64,000 nucleotides of DNA from Calendula officinalis. Its lineage: Eukaryota > Streptophyta > Magnoliopsida > Asterales > Asteraceae. Both the position numbers and the translations under genes were made by a program. Positions within the stretch are counted from its first letter, which is position 1. Every line of letters starts with the position of its first letter. Below are positions 23,485 through 36,285 of this stretch, one piece after another. The notes beneath the pieces are model-generated. The model was given only the letters and a program-made list of their open reading frames with translations, had not been told where the DNA came from and searched no databases. The DNA lies in assembly GCA_963853835.1 (NCBI GenBank), contig OY970825.1, positions 83,103,942-83,167,941 on the forward strand, written 5' to 3'.

Positions 23485-26400
23485 TCATGGATCTTCGATT
23501 GTGGGGCCACATACACCATGACCCACGATTTATCTGACTTTACATTAACAACTAAACCAACAAAAGCCTTTATAAAAACTGCAAATGGGAAAAAATTACA
23601 TCTTAAAACGAGAGGGAATATTGAGATATCTCCAACTCTTAAATTGTCTAGATGTCTTTATATTCCCGACTTATCCCATAAACTCTTATCGATTAGTCAT
23701 GTTACTAAAGAACTGAATTGTTCGGTTCTTCTGCAACCCAATTTTTGTATATTACAGGATATTCGGACGGGAGCGATAATTGGGTGTGACACTGAAAAAA
23801 TGGACTATATTATGTGGATGAGGTCACTCAGACTGGGAGTGCAATGTTATCTCACGGAACAACGGAAAGAGAAGCATGGTTATGACACAGAAGTCTAGGT
23901 CACTCATTCACCAACTATTTACATACTTTATTTCCTAAACTTTTTCCTTTAACTTGTCAGTCACATTGTGAAACATGTGTGTTTGCTAAAAGTCATCGGA
24001 AAACCTTTAAACCAAATAATACAAGAGTTGATTTACCTTTTTCATTAATCCATTCAGATGTATGGGGTCCAACTCCAATCAATGGGGACAAAATTTCCGA
24101 TTTTTGTCATGTTTGTTGATGATTGTACTCGAATGACATGGGTATACCTTTTAAAAAATAAAAACGAGGTTTTTGAAAAATTCACTATTTTCTACAAAAT
24201 GATTCAAACTCAATTTCAAAAATCAATCCAAATTTTTAGATCAGATAATGGTGGAGAATTTATTAACTCTGACATGAAACACTTTTTTGAACAAAAAGGG
24301 ATCATTCATCAAACTTCGTGTCCTCATACCCTAGAACAAAATGGTGTCGTAGAATGGAAAAATCGTATCTTATTAGAAATTACTCGTGCACTCTTAATAG
24401 AATCCAAAACCCCTAGATCCTTCTGGCCAGAAGCCTTAGCTACTGCTGCCTACCTCATAAACCGGCTACCCACTCATATTTTAAAATTCAAAACCCCTCT
24501 TCAAGTCCTTACAGAATATACAAAACCACCCTCAAATCTCACCCTTGAACCTAGGATTTTTGGGTGTACAGTGTTCGTACATCTACCAAAATCCACAAGG
24601 TCCAAGCTTGACCCATGTGCCGAGAAATGTGTCTTTGTTGGGTATGGAATAAACGAAAAAGGGTACATATGCTATAATCCCAAAACTCACCGGTTGTTTA
24701 CCAGCATGAACTGTGATTTTCTCGAAATAGAATAGTACTACACCTCCAACCTCAGTAGTCAGGGGGAGAATATAAATCATGAAAATCATGAATCTGACAC
24801 ACTGAGTTGGCTCGATACAGTAGATAGATCAACAAAAACAGAAACGAAACTCCGCAAGAAACTCCAACACCTTCAACAGAAACTCCACAAGAAACTGAAG
24901 ACAGTGCCCCCGAAGAGTCTGCTCCCGAACCGGTACCTGAGGTAAGTGTTCCTCTTCCCACATCTAGTGATACTAACGATATGCCAGTAGAAAAGAATTC
25001 GCAGGATTGAGTCATGAGGATATGGAAGAAGACACCAACAATACTATTGAAGCAGAACTCCGACAATATACTTTACCGCCAAGATCAAACAGGGGTGTTC
25101 CACCTAACAGATATTCTCCAGAAAAAGAAACAAAGAAATGTAGGTATCCGATGGCGAATATAGCCAAAGGAAACCTATCTGAAAACGCCAAAGCTTTTTC
25201 CGTAGCTCTGTGTTCCGAAGAAATCCCTACAAACGTTGAACAAGCCTTAAAATCTGAACACTGGAAAAAAGGCTATGGAAGAAGAGATGAAAGCCCTAGA
25301 AAAGAACAAGACTTGGAATAAATGTGTTTTACCACCTGGAAAGAAGACTGTGGGGGTGTTGATGGGTGTTTACAATCAAATATAAACCAGATGGAACTAT
25401 TGAAAGACACAAAGCCAGATTAGTTGCAAAAGGCTATACATAAACATATGGCAATGATTACTCAGAAACATTTTCTCCCGTAGCAAAAATCAATACCATA
25501 AGAGTTCTCTGTTCCATAGCCGCAAATCAAGGATGGCCTTTATACCAATTCGGTGTGAAGAATGCCTTCCTTCACGGAGAAGTACAAGAAGAAGTGTACA
25601 TGGAAGCTCCACACGGATTCACAAACAATTTTAAAAGGAGGGAAGTATGCCGTCTTAAAAAATCCCTCTATGGATTAAAACAATCTCCTAGAGCTTGGTT
25701 TGGTAGATTCACCATAGAGATGAAAAGCTATGGGTACAAACAAACCAACTCTGATCATACTTTATTTTTAAAACGAAGAGGAAAATTAATAACATGTCTA
25801 ATAATTTATGATAATATGATTATTACAGGAAATGACATTGAAGAGATAGCAAAGCACAAAAGAAATTTATTCTCAGAGTTTGAAATGAAGGACCTCGGGA
25901 ACCTCAAATACTTTCTAGGAATCGAAGTTCTAAGATCAAAACAGGGAATCTTCATGCACCGGAAAAAATATGTTCTTGACTTATTAGCAGAAACTGGTAT
26001 GATCAACTGCAAGCCAGCTGAAACCCCAATGATCATGAATAAAAAACTCTTAGACGAAGAAAAAGAAGACCTTGTCGACAGAATGAGATACCAACGAATG
26101 GTAGGGAAGCTTATATATCTGTCACATACTCACCCAGATATTGCATATGCCGTAGGAGTTGTAAGTCAATTCATGCACAAACCACAAAAACCTCATATGG
26201 AAGCAGTCCTAAGGAACAGTGGGGAATGGAATCATATTTAAACCTAATGGGAATCTAGAGACTCAATTATATACAGATGCTGACCGGGAAGGAGACAAAA
26301 ATAACAGAAGATCAACTGCCGGGTATTTCACCCTAGTCGGCGGAAATCTTGTGACCTGGCGGAGCAAGAAACAAAAAGTAGTAGCCCTATCCAGTGCAGA

Positions 26401-26751
26401 GGCAAATTTTGGGGCATCGCAAGAGGAATAACTGAAATCTTATGGATAAGGCACCAACTAACTGAAATCGGGTACCTTCCTCAAAAGTCGAGTAAAGTGT
26501 TCAGTGACAACGAGGCTGCTATCCAAATATGTGAGAATCCAGTACAACATGATCGTACTAAACATGTTGAAGTTGATCGACACTTCATCAAAGAAAAACT
26601 GGAAGCTAAAATCATTACACTTCCATTTGTGTGGTCTGAAGATCAACTAGCAGATATCCTGACTAAAGCCGTTAGTGGAACATCATTAAAAGAAGTTCTA
26701 CACAAGTTGAAGTTTGGTGATCCCACTATTCAACTTGAGGGGGAGTGTTAA
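23485..26751 (+). pseudogene. copia pol remnants: protease, integrase, reverse transcriptase, RNase H
   Basis: Segments lie in several frames. The protease (23485-23898) reads WIFDCGATYTMTHD: the usual Asp-Ser/Thr-Gly is Asp-Cys-Gly. The pre-integrase zinc region spans about 23895-24000. The integrase core (24030-24735) has HSDVWGP split by a frameshift, then FRSDNGGEF and LEQNGVVEW. Reverse transcriptase (25340-26241) has ARLVAKGYT, FLHGEVQEEVYMEAPHGF and LYGLKQSPRAW, but the active-site Tyr-Val-Asp-Asp is altered to YDNM. RNase H (26219-26751) keeps WRSKKQKVVALSSAEA and FSDNEAAIQICENPV. Multiple stops and frameshifts make it inactive. Confidence 0.92.
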
Positions 26752-26968
26752 ACAAAAGATATTCAAGAAAAGGAAACCAAGATCATACTGATTTGCCAGC
26801 ATATGCCTAACGGCTCCTTCCATGTGTGCAACCTTGATTATAGGAATTGTCTTGATTGTATTTCCTTGTTTAGCTTGTAGTCTTGTCCTTAAATACCATG
26901 TAAATCCCTGTAACAAAACACATAATACAATACAATAAAATCATTCAAACGTATTCTCTTGTTAATCA
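26746..26968 (+). repeat. 3' LTR of the copia element
   Basis: A 223-bp direct copy of the 5' LTR with seven base differences by eye, consistent with a fairly recent insertion despite the broken coding region. Confidence 0.95.
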
Positions 26969-27238
26969 GAGACCACCTTTTGTTGAACCTCAAAATTGCC
27001 TTGACCCGTTTGAGTGGAATGCCTTGAGTGATATTTCGTTTCGTGAGGACCCATAGTGGCTCGAGTATTACTTAGTGTAATATGTTGGGCGGTGGACGCG
27101 GGAGTATCTGGCTGAGGAGTGGTATGAATCGTGGTGGTGAAGTTGGATCTTGGACTCATTTAGGGGTGCCTTGGTCACCTTCATCGGCCTCATTCCCTAA
27201 TGTCCTAAGGGGGAATGTCGCACTTTTTGTTAAATCCG

Positions 27239-28195
27239 TGTTGGATCCCAACAACACAAACGTGTTGCGTTATGACCAAGTAACGAAGATAAGATAAAGA
27301 ACACACAAGATTTCAATGATTAAGAGTTTATTAAAACAACTTAATACGGTACAAAGTTTGCGGAAATTGATAGTACACACTAACTAAAACTTTCTACTTG
27401 AAATGACACTTTTGTTTGCTCAAACTAGAAGACTATGCAAGGAGAGTTTTATATCAGCTGATACTAACAGCTGATATTGAATGCCTGAGTAATAACTATG
27501 AAGAAGTTAATACCAGACAATAACAACTCTCAGAGAATGTTCTTGTGCTATGAATTTTAAAAGGTGTGTGTAAATGCAAGCATTTACGTCTCTATATATA
27601 GCCCAAGATCCGTGTTCCTTTGTCCACAAGGTAATCGACGTGTAAGCATATCATTCGTCGATGTGGACTTGTCCACGGAAACATTTAATACTCTTGCATA
27701 TGTTGTAGTCCCAAGTGTACATTGTGTCAACTCCTTTTGTTACCTTTTCTGACGCACAGTGAAAAGGTGTACTATTATAGTACAAAAGTATTGACTTTCC
27801 GTTTACATGCTTGGAGGGACAAACGATGATGTACTGACATATTATCTTCTATTCCAAAATAGAAGATCTTCATCGTTTTCTTCTTCTTTGAGCGGGAAAG
27901 GGAAATGTTCAAAGTGTCAAGAACATTTCCACTAAGTCTTTATCTGCAGCAGGTACCATCAGCTGATTCCACAATCAGCTGGATCGTCTTCTTCTTGTCT
28001 TTGTCCTTTGGCCATAGACTTCGAATGAACACTCTTCTATAGCTGCTAATTTGACTTGTTTTCCTAGAGCTAAGTACGTACTCAGCTGAAGGTTTATTGC
28101 ATATACTTGCTTCAGCTGAGATACATACTTCAGCTGATATTATTCTTCTTAGCTATCGATCATCAAATCTTATTTACTTAGTCTAGGGACTAACA
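27239..28195 (-). repeat. 3' LTR of the SIRE element (full length)
   Basis: This 957-bp LTR has TG...CA ends on both strands and repeated CAGCTG hexamers (for example near 27456, 27472, 27960 and 27974). It differs from the right-hand copy at roughly twenty positions by eye over the shared 850 bases. Confidence 0.93.
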
Positions 28196-28397
28196 ATCTC
28201 CCCCTATTTGATGCAATCGAATAGCTGTATAAGTATGAACCTGTAATGATTCAGCTGTTTGGATCAACTGAATGTTTATGTGCTTTAACCCTTTGGGTTC
28301 TTTTGTATCTTTTTACATTGTGTTTACAAGTATATTACATAATTTTATTTTCTATTAAATGAAGCTAAAAAGTACAAGGAAAATAAAAAAAACAAAA

Positions 28398-31300
28398 TTA
28401 CAATGTCTTGGGCATAGATTCCCCAGTGACATTGTGATACAGTGAGCTGATGGCTGAGTCGATTAATTTCTTCATTTGTCTTCCTTCTTCAGTGGAGGAA
28501 CTCAACGACTTGTGATAGATCAAAAGTTGATCAATATCACACATATACAGCTCATCAGCCCGTTGAAAGCAAGGCACCTTCTTCTCCAGATAGCAAAAAC
28601 CGTAGATTGGTTCTTTCACGATTAGCCCAGGGACAAAGTTTACTCCCATGGGGACAAATTTTGTGATATTGAGTCTTGGTCGTTTTGCAAATATGATTGA
28701 TGACCCAATATCAAGTGTTCTGGAGTCAGCAAAGGGGTCAGGAAGAACGGACTTACGTTTCTCCCCTCTTGCTGAGGAGCCTTCACCAGCAGATTCTCTG
28801 ATAGCAGCTTCTTGAGAATCACGCAATTCAGCAGGTATGCGATTTTCCAACTCAGGAGAATGTCTCCTGATATTGTCGCATAGAGTCTTAAAGGTGAAGA
28901 TTGCAATTCTTATCTCACTTTCCAGATCTGTTATAGTATCTAACGGTTTTGCAGATCTGGCAGCTGCTAGCAACTCATTCCACTCAGCATAGTTGAGTTG
29001 AGTGCTGATCTTTATCAGAGAAATCTTTTCAGTAGCAACAAGCCCTCCAGCTCTAGTTATTTCTACTTCTTGTGGGGAGCTGGATGAAGACTTAGGCCCT
29101 TACGCTGGTGATTTTTTCTTCCTGCCTACGTTGATAAAGAACCCTGTTGAACATCCTAATGTTCTCAGCTCTTTGTGCCTCAGCTTTTTGATACGGCTCT
29201 TCTTGAGTTTTTCTTTGAAGGGCAATAGCTGCATCTAGATCAGCAGTGGTTCCAGCTTCTTTTAAAAGGTAAGCTTTAACCGCGACAGAAGTAGGCTCCC
29301 CCTCAGCAGGTTGACGATTCACCTGTATAATAGGCTGAGGGATTTGGATTTACGGGGCTTGGACTTGTGGGCCCTCAACTGGTCCAAAGGAATCAACAAT
29401 TTTAACTCCAGTTGAGGATTCACCTGTCCTGAGGCCTTCAGCAGCGGTGAGTGTTGATTGAATGGTAGTGTCACCTGTTGAAGTAGTTACCTCAGGTGTT
29501 TCAGTAGTGACGAGTGATGTTGGAATTTGTGTCTCGTCTACTGAAACGTCTTCTTCTTCTGGTATCCCATCAGAGGTTGTAGGTGGAGATCTTGTGGTCT
29601 CTACTGCTGGGATGTATTCAACGTTGGCTCCAACAGTAGAGGTGATTATAGATTGTGAAGCAATTTGTTTACCTTGTTGTTCACCTGCTGAAGTAGCTTG
29701 ATCTTTCTCCCCCTGAGAGAGTGCCTGAAGAATTAAGGTACTCTCTGGTGCTGAAGTAGGATAGACAGTAGCGGCACCCTCATTGAGCTTTTGAAGAATG
29801 GGGTTGAGGGTGCCTTGGAGACCAGCGACTTGGGAAGTCAGCGAGCTGACTTTAGTCTCCAATTTGTCCATTCTTGTGGACACAACAGAAGCAGACTCCT
29901 TAATAGACTGAGAGAGGTGGCTATGAGTGTTGGTCAGCAGAGACTTTTGCTTTGACTGTGCAAGAGCCAGACGATCAACAACTGGTTGGAGAGGAGATAC
30001 CTTGGAGGACAAGGTATTCAGCTGTCTTTCAACTATGTCTTCTGTTGCCCGAGCTTCGGAGAGAAGCTTGTCTTTCTCGCTGGTGTTGAGGCGAATCTGC
30101 TCTAAAAGAAGAACCAGCTGAGAAGTCTGAGTGTGAACCTCAGTGTGCAGAGAAGTTATGTTGGAAGAGAGATTCTCAGCAGTTTTAGCAAACTTCTTTG
30201 GAACATCCCTGCAAAGGGTGTCCATCTGCTGACTCAGCTTGGCCATCCCAGATCGAATCTGGGATGTTACAACTTTAGACATCAGAGCAGCAGTGGCTCT
30301 GATGGGAATGCTTCCTCCAGCTTTGCTGGATTCAGCATGGGACACTTGGACGTTTTGGGAGAGGGGGTCCGGTATGTCTCCAGCTGGAGGGGTAACCTCA
30401 GCTGTGGGAGTGGGTGTTCCTGAGTTAGGAGGAACCGCTCCTATGGGATGCTCAAAAACTATGGGGGGGGTGAGATGGGTCCAGCTGACACTTATGGGTT
30501 TTTAACAGAAGGGCCGACATCAGCTGTCGAATCAATTTGAAGCCAAGGTGCATCTACTTCTTCGTCAGTTGACGAATAGTAGGGCTGAAGAGGTTCATCA
30601 GTCGAATCAAACATTATATGAAATGCTTTTGATCATCTTGAGGTTCGGTCTCACCAGCCAACGAAACTGGTATAGAGACTGGAGGAAGAGTTCCTCTGGG
30701 TGGTGTATCAGCTGCCTCACAGCTCAGTTGGCGAATACGTTCGCGATCACTGGCAGCTTGGGTGGTTGCCTCGGTAACAACTTGTTCTAAAGTTGTCTCT
30801 TCATTGGTGGTGGTGGTTTCCTCGATCACCTGCTGGTTTAAGCTGGTGACGTTGTGGGAAACAGAAAGAACAGTTTCAAGATTGACTTGGTTTCTAGTCA
30901 ATCTGTCATCAACTGCTGACTCAGAAAGTGATGAAGAAGTTTGAGGTGGTGTGTGTGCAGCTGACTCACGGGTGGCTTGGGTTGAGCCGAAAACTTCACC
31001 AGCAGTCTGTCGAGAGACTGAGGTTGCTTGTGGAGTTTGTCCCCTTGTTACAACGACTGATAATGAATCAGTCGAGGAGCTACGCTGAAGGTTGGAGCCG
31101 ACACTAACTCCAGAAGAAGGAAATTGCCGTATTGAAGTCTGCTGACTTGTTGAGAAATCAGCAGATGGAGGTTGAAGAGCAAAAGAGAGAAAAAGAGAAT
31201 CAGCCGGGAGTGTTTGACTAGGAACTCCGATTTTTGGTGGAGTTCCTTGATAAACACTGTAAGAGTGAAAATAAGAAGGATTATTCTCAGCAGCTGGCAT

Positions 31301-32553
31301 AGCTTCTGATCGTAATCCCTCCAATCTGGGACTCAAGTGAGTACCCAGAGGATCCCGACTGAATCCTGATGATGCTGCTGTCGCCAATTCAACATCATCA
31401 GCCACCACACTTTCTCCACGGGTAGCAGACCCTCTTAACCTCAGCTGAGGAGAAGAAGGAGCATGTGAAGTGGGAGAAGATGGTAAAAAGAATGAAGAGG
31501 AAGAAGGAGAGCGATGAGCAGATCGCTTAACTCGCTTCTTCACCACCAGTGGAATATCACCCGTTTCCACATTTTCCACATCAATGGGCGTGGAGATCCC
31601 AGTGGAAGTGGTGGTATTTCCATCAACAGTTTGTGGGTGTCCAGTTGATGGAAAACACTCCAGATGAGAAAAGGACATACCTTCTTGTAGGGCAGATTCC
31701 TCCGATGTGGTGCCCTTTGTTTGATCCTTTTTGGATCTAGTCCGATCATCAATGATCTTCAGCATGTACGAGGAGAGGGGAAAATCCTTACCAGCTTCCT
31801 TCTTGGTGTTGAAGATGGTGTTGGATAAGGTACGTACCTCAATCCATTCCCCTGGAAGGTCGTCATAATCAACCTTCAGCTTCTCAACCATGACATGTGC
31901 GATGCACAATGTGAAGAAGCAAAGATAGGGAATGTGATTTCTCTTGGACTTCTGCTTGGCCTTGACTTCCTCGTAAACCAGTCTTCCATAATCAATCCAC
32001 TGACCAGTGATTAGGGCTTCAGCAAAGACTTGCAAGCTGGAGTTGCACTGGTTGAGAGACCCGGAGTTGCCGCCTATGCACTGAATGATGTGCGTGAAGA
32101 AATAGGCCCAGGGTCTCGTCAGCTGAGACTTCTTGAAGATCTGCACCTTGTCGTCTTCATTTTCTAATCTGTATCCAATGATACGGATTAGACTTTCTTT
32201 AGCTTCATCAGCAGACTTCGTCTGCTGATAGTCTTCGTCAGGTAGCAGATAATCGAACCCGCAAGCAGTTCGGAAATCATCAACAATAATGGTGATTTAT
32301 GACCTCCAACCTGCGCAACAATGTTGTATCCAAAAATGGAGGCAGACATCCAGAAATCATGCAAGAGTTCGTAAAAACTCTTGGTGAATCGAAAGAATGC
32401 ACCTTTGATCGGACAATGGCGCAAGAATTTCCCAACTGGTCGATAAACCTCGACGAGTTTTTCCGGTGGAGAGGTGTTGCCTACCAGATTCGAGTTCTGA
32501 TTGAACTCGATGGCAGCCCTAGCTAGAGCAGATTTTGTGGATTTCTTCGACAT
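28398..32553 (-). pseudogene. env-like region of the SIRE element, broken into several frames
   Basis: Reading right to left, the region downstream of pol starts with MSKKSTKSALARAAIEFNQN (32553) and continues KFLRHCPIKGAFFRFTKSFY. After a frameshift a 510-residue open stretch (32146-30614) has a folded N-terminal part (RNHIPYLCFFTLCIAHVMVE) and a long Ser/Thr-rich disordered part. The next stretch (30345-29350) is a predicted coiled coil, about residues 20-190, with heptad-like Leu/Val spacing (LETKVSSLTSQVAGLQGTL). Shorter open pieces lie at 29322-29092 and 28973-28398. SIRE elements carry an env-like gene of unknown function here, often with coiled coils, so position and composition support the call; similarity to true envelope proteins was not seen. 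Confidence 0.65.
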
Positions 32554-33049
32554 TTTAGGAGAGGGAAGAAAGATAAAAGCTTGAAGATAGAGGGTTTTTG
32601 AGAGAGAAGTTTGGGAGTGGTGAGGATGAAGTGAGGGTGAGTATGGGTATTTATAGGGGTTTTTGGGACGGTTTGGGTAAACATTTGAAATTAAACTGGA
32701 CCATTAATGGATAGTTACAAACCAACTAAAGAAATGTTGGTTATCATGCGAAAAAGTCGTTGGATGTAACAAAGAGGGGTGGTGGAGCCGTTTCGTGTGT
32801 CAGGGTGTCTTGTCCCTCATAAATGCCAAATATTTTCACTCGAGAGGAAATATTTGCCACAGAGATCGTATGGATAAGGATAAAAGATGCCTTTTTGTGG
32901 GAGAACCAAACGGTTTAACTGATAAAAACTTGATAAGTTATGATTTTGAAAGATTTTAGTGAGCTGAATGTACTAAGTGACAAGGTGAACTTATCAGCTG
33001 TTGATAATACTTCAGCAGTTGATTCAGGCATTTAACATACCCAGCTCGC

Positions 33050-36000
33050 TGATTAAAAAATTGAAGCTTTTTGCATCTAACGGTTTAGTGAATAAATCAG
33101 CCAGCTGAAGGTCTGTAGAGATAAAATGAAGTTCAACGTCACCTTGTTCGATGTGATCTCTAATGAAATGATACCTTATATATCAATATGTTTGGTTCTT
33201 GAATGAAGAACTGGATTGTTGCTGATTGCAATAGCACTTGTGTTATCGCAGTAGATAGGAACTTTGCAAAAATTCATATCAAAATCTACCAGCTGATTCT
33301 TCATCCAAAGGACTTGAGCACAACAGCTTCCAACAGCAACGTATTCTGCTTCAGCTGTGGTGGTAGAAACACTATTTTGTTTCTTGCTTGTCCAGCTGAC
33401 TAGCTTTCCGCCAAGCAGCTGACATCCTCCGGTGGTGCTCTTTCTGTCCATCTTGTAACCTGCAAAGTCTTAATCTGAATAGCCAATTAGATCAAACCCA
33501 GAGTCTTTGGCATACCAAAGACCTAGGCTTGCAGTACCTTTAAGGTACCTCAGAATTCGTTTAGCGGCTATTAAATGAGATTCTCTAGGATCAGCTTGGT
33601 ACCTAGCACACATGCAAGTAGCAAACATAATGTCTGGTCTGCTGGCAGTGAGATAGAGCATAGATCCAATGATTCCTCTATAGAATGTGACATCAACTGA
33701 TTTCCCAGTTGTGTCAGCATCTAGATTGTTTGGAGGAGCCATTGGAGTCTTCATAGATGAAGATGAATTTATATCAAATTTATTTAAAAGATCTTTGATA
33801 TATTTTTCTTGATTTATAAAAATCCCATTTTTAGATTGTTTAACTTGTAAGCCAAGAAAATATGTTAATTCACCCATCATACTCATCTCATACTTTGTAG
33901 ACATAAGTTTTGAAAAACGTCTACAAAGTTTTTCGTCAGTAGCACCAAAAATTATGTCATCCACATAAATTTGAACAAGAATGATATCACCTTTGATTTT
34001 GCGAATGAATAAGGTTTTATCAATCTTTCCCCTGGTGAAAACATTCGCTATGAGGAACGTGGAGAGTATGTCGTACCATGCACGAGGAGCTTGTTTCAAC
34101 CCATACAGCGCCTTAACCAATTTAAACACATAGTCTAAATACTTAGGATTTTCAAAACCTGGTGGTTGCTTAACATACACTTCCTCTTACAGTTTCCCAT
34201 TTAGAGATGCACTCTTTATGTCCATCTGAAAAACTGTGAAGTTCTTGTATGCAGCATAAGCTAGAAATATTCTAATAGCTTCAATCCTAGCTACTGGAGC
34301 AAATGTTTCATCGAAATCGATTCCTTCCTCTTGTCTATATCCTTGAGCAACAAGTCTGGCCTTGTTGCGAATAACAACACCTTCTTCATCCATCTTGTTC
34401 CTAAATACCCATTTAGTACCAATTATAGTCTTTCCAGCTGGTGGGGGCACCAACTGCCATACTTTGTTGACCTCAAATTGGTTAAGTTCTTCCTGCATCG
34501 CTTGAATCCAGCTCGGATCTTCTAAGGCAACTTTAATATTTTTCGGTTCTTCAGCTGCTAAGAATCATGACCATAAGCAGAGATTGCATGATGCTTTACT
34601 TCTTGTGACCACTCCTTGTTGTGGATCTCCAATGATTAGATCAATTGGATGTTCTGAGGTCCACTTAGATTGAGGAGCGATTGTAGAAGAGGAGGATTCA
34701 GCAGAGTTAGATCCTTGTTGAGCGGCTGGCTGCTCAGCGTGATGATTTACTTTATTTTGAACATATCTTCTTGAAGTATGAAGAGGTGGCTTAGAGATAA
34801 CCTTGGATGATGCTCTAGCTGTTGGAATCTCTTGTTGGACAGCTGCAATATCTACAAGATAAGTGGGAGCATCATGGAATGCATCATCTGAGTCATTTAT
34901 TGGAACTTCAAAAAGATTCAAAGCATCAGAAAATACTTCAACTGTATCATTATGAGGTGGTACAACTGAACTCTGAAATGCGTCAGATGATTCAGCAGAG
35001 GTGGGATTTAAGGCTTTAGAGTGTTCTTCAAAAGTAACATTTATGGATTCTTCCAATGTTTGTCGTCTTTTGTTGAAAACTCTGTATGCCTTAGATACAG
35101 TGGAGTATCCCAAGAAAATTACTTCATTAGCTTTTGAGTCGAACTTACTCAGCTGATCTCGTGTGTTTAACACAAAGCACACACAACCAAACACATGAAA
35201 GAAACCAATGTACGGTTTCCTTTGACGGAGAATCTCATAAGAAGTTTTCTTGTTTCTCTTCACATAGAGAGACCTGTTTTGAGTGAAACAAGTTGTGTTA
35301 ACAGCTTCTGCCCAAAATTGCTTTGGCATGTTTGACTCAGCAAACATTGTTCTTGCAGCTTCTATTAGGGTTCTATTTCTTCTTTCAGCTACACCATTTT
35401 GTTGAGGTGTTCTAGCGGCTGAAAAATTTTGTGAGATCCCAACTTCTGAACAGAAGTCTTCCAATGTACGATTTCTGAATTCAGTACCATTGTCTGATCT
35501 CAGCTGATTTACTCTTGACCCATTTAGAAGTTCCATCTTCTTGATGAATTTGATGATTTCATCAGCTGCATCACTTTTGTTACGAAGAAATATAACCCAA
35601 GTGTATCGTGAGTATTCATCAACGATAACAAGTGTATATTTCTTCCCACCTAGACTTTCTGTGCTCATAGGACCAAAGAGATCCATTTGAAGCATGCGAA
35701 GGCAATTGTCGATGGAAAAACATTGCTTTGATTTGAAAGAGCTTTTATGTTGTTTACCTTGTTCACAAGCTGAACAAAGCTTATCTTTTTCATAGTTGAT
35801 CTGTGGCAAGCCATTCACTAACTGTGCTCGGGACAGCTTGGAGATGTTTTTAAAATTCAAGTGAGATAGCCTTTTATGCCACAACCAATTCAGCTCTTCA
35901 GTAGAATGAGAAAATAGACAAACTTCTTGATTTTGAGGATTCATGTCAAGTGTATAAACATTCTTGGTTCTTGGAGCAATTAGTACAACTTTTCCACTTT

Positions 36001-36285
36001 TATCCGTTACCGTTCCTCTGTATTCATTAAAGTTCACTGAGAACTATGCATCACATAGTTGGCTGATGCTGATTAAATTATGTTTCAGCCCATTCACATA
36101 ACCAACTCTTGTGATTTTTACGGATCCATTAGAAATGGTTCCATAACCTTCAGTTGAGCCTCTACCATTATCACCAAAAAATTACTGGAGGACCAGCACA
36201 TACTTCAAACTCTTCCAGCAGGGATTTGTATCCAGTCATATGTCTCGAGCAACCACTGTCTAAGTACCAGACATGTTTGCTTTCA
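33050..36285 (-). pseudogene. SIRE pol: protease, integrase, reverse transcriptase, RNase H with in-frame stops
   Basis: The protease (about 36285-36040) keeps DSGCSRHMTG but has a frameshift at a T tract near 36180 and a stop near 36042. The integrase stretch (36037-34565, 490 codons) has the zinc motif WHKRLSHLN...CSACEQGKQ, the core residues in LQMDLFGP and LRSDNGTEF, and PQQNGVAERRNRT. Reverse transcriptase (34498-33470) has GTKWVFRNKMDEEG and IYVDDIIFGAT, with a TAA at 34183-34181 where the neighbours give LNGKL then EEVYVKQPPGF. A second TAA (33472-33470) sits between GYSD and DFAGYK at the RNase H start. A TA duplication near 33177 shifts the frame at the end. Most lesions are single base changes, so the protein plan is still legible. 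Confidence 0.93.

Larger units (their letters stand above)
21705..26968 (+). mobile_element. Ty1/copia retrotransposon, complete but decayed
   Basis: Two 223-bp LTRs (21705-21927 and 26746-26968) start TGTTAAACA and end ATCA. By eye they differ at seven positions. The primer-binding site TGGTATCAGAGC (21928-21939), complementary to initiator Met tRNA, follows the left LTR. A polypurine tract (CTTGAGGGGGAG) precedes the right LTR. The flanks are GGGAC and GAGAC, a 5-bp duplication with one change. The internal order gag, protease, integrase, reverse transcriptase, RNase H is that of Ty1/copia. Frames are broken many times. Confidence 0.95.
21654..27159 (-). pseudogene. Unidentified open frame split by a copia element
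   Basis: On the minus strand an open frame from 27159 (MSPRSNFTTTIHTT...) runs to the right edge of the copia element at 26969 and reads QGNFEVQQKVV there. Beyond the left edge of the element (21704 down to 21657) the same frame continues as PKSKASYKAINRNGY and stops at 21654-21656. Leaving out the element plus one duplication copy keeps the frame. I do not recognise the protein; Thr/Ser/His/Gln richness might suit a disordered region or another mobile element. A stop codon sits just before the ATG at 27159, so the start is uncertain. Confidence 0.4.

Noticed and set aside
24752..25066. Ser/Gly-rich minus-strand frame in the first copia element
   Set aside because: Antisense of the integrase to reverse-transcriptase linker; no independent support.
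30133..30505. Plus-strand frames within the SIRE env-like region
   Set aside because: They are antisense shadows of the minus-strand coding sequence.
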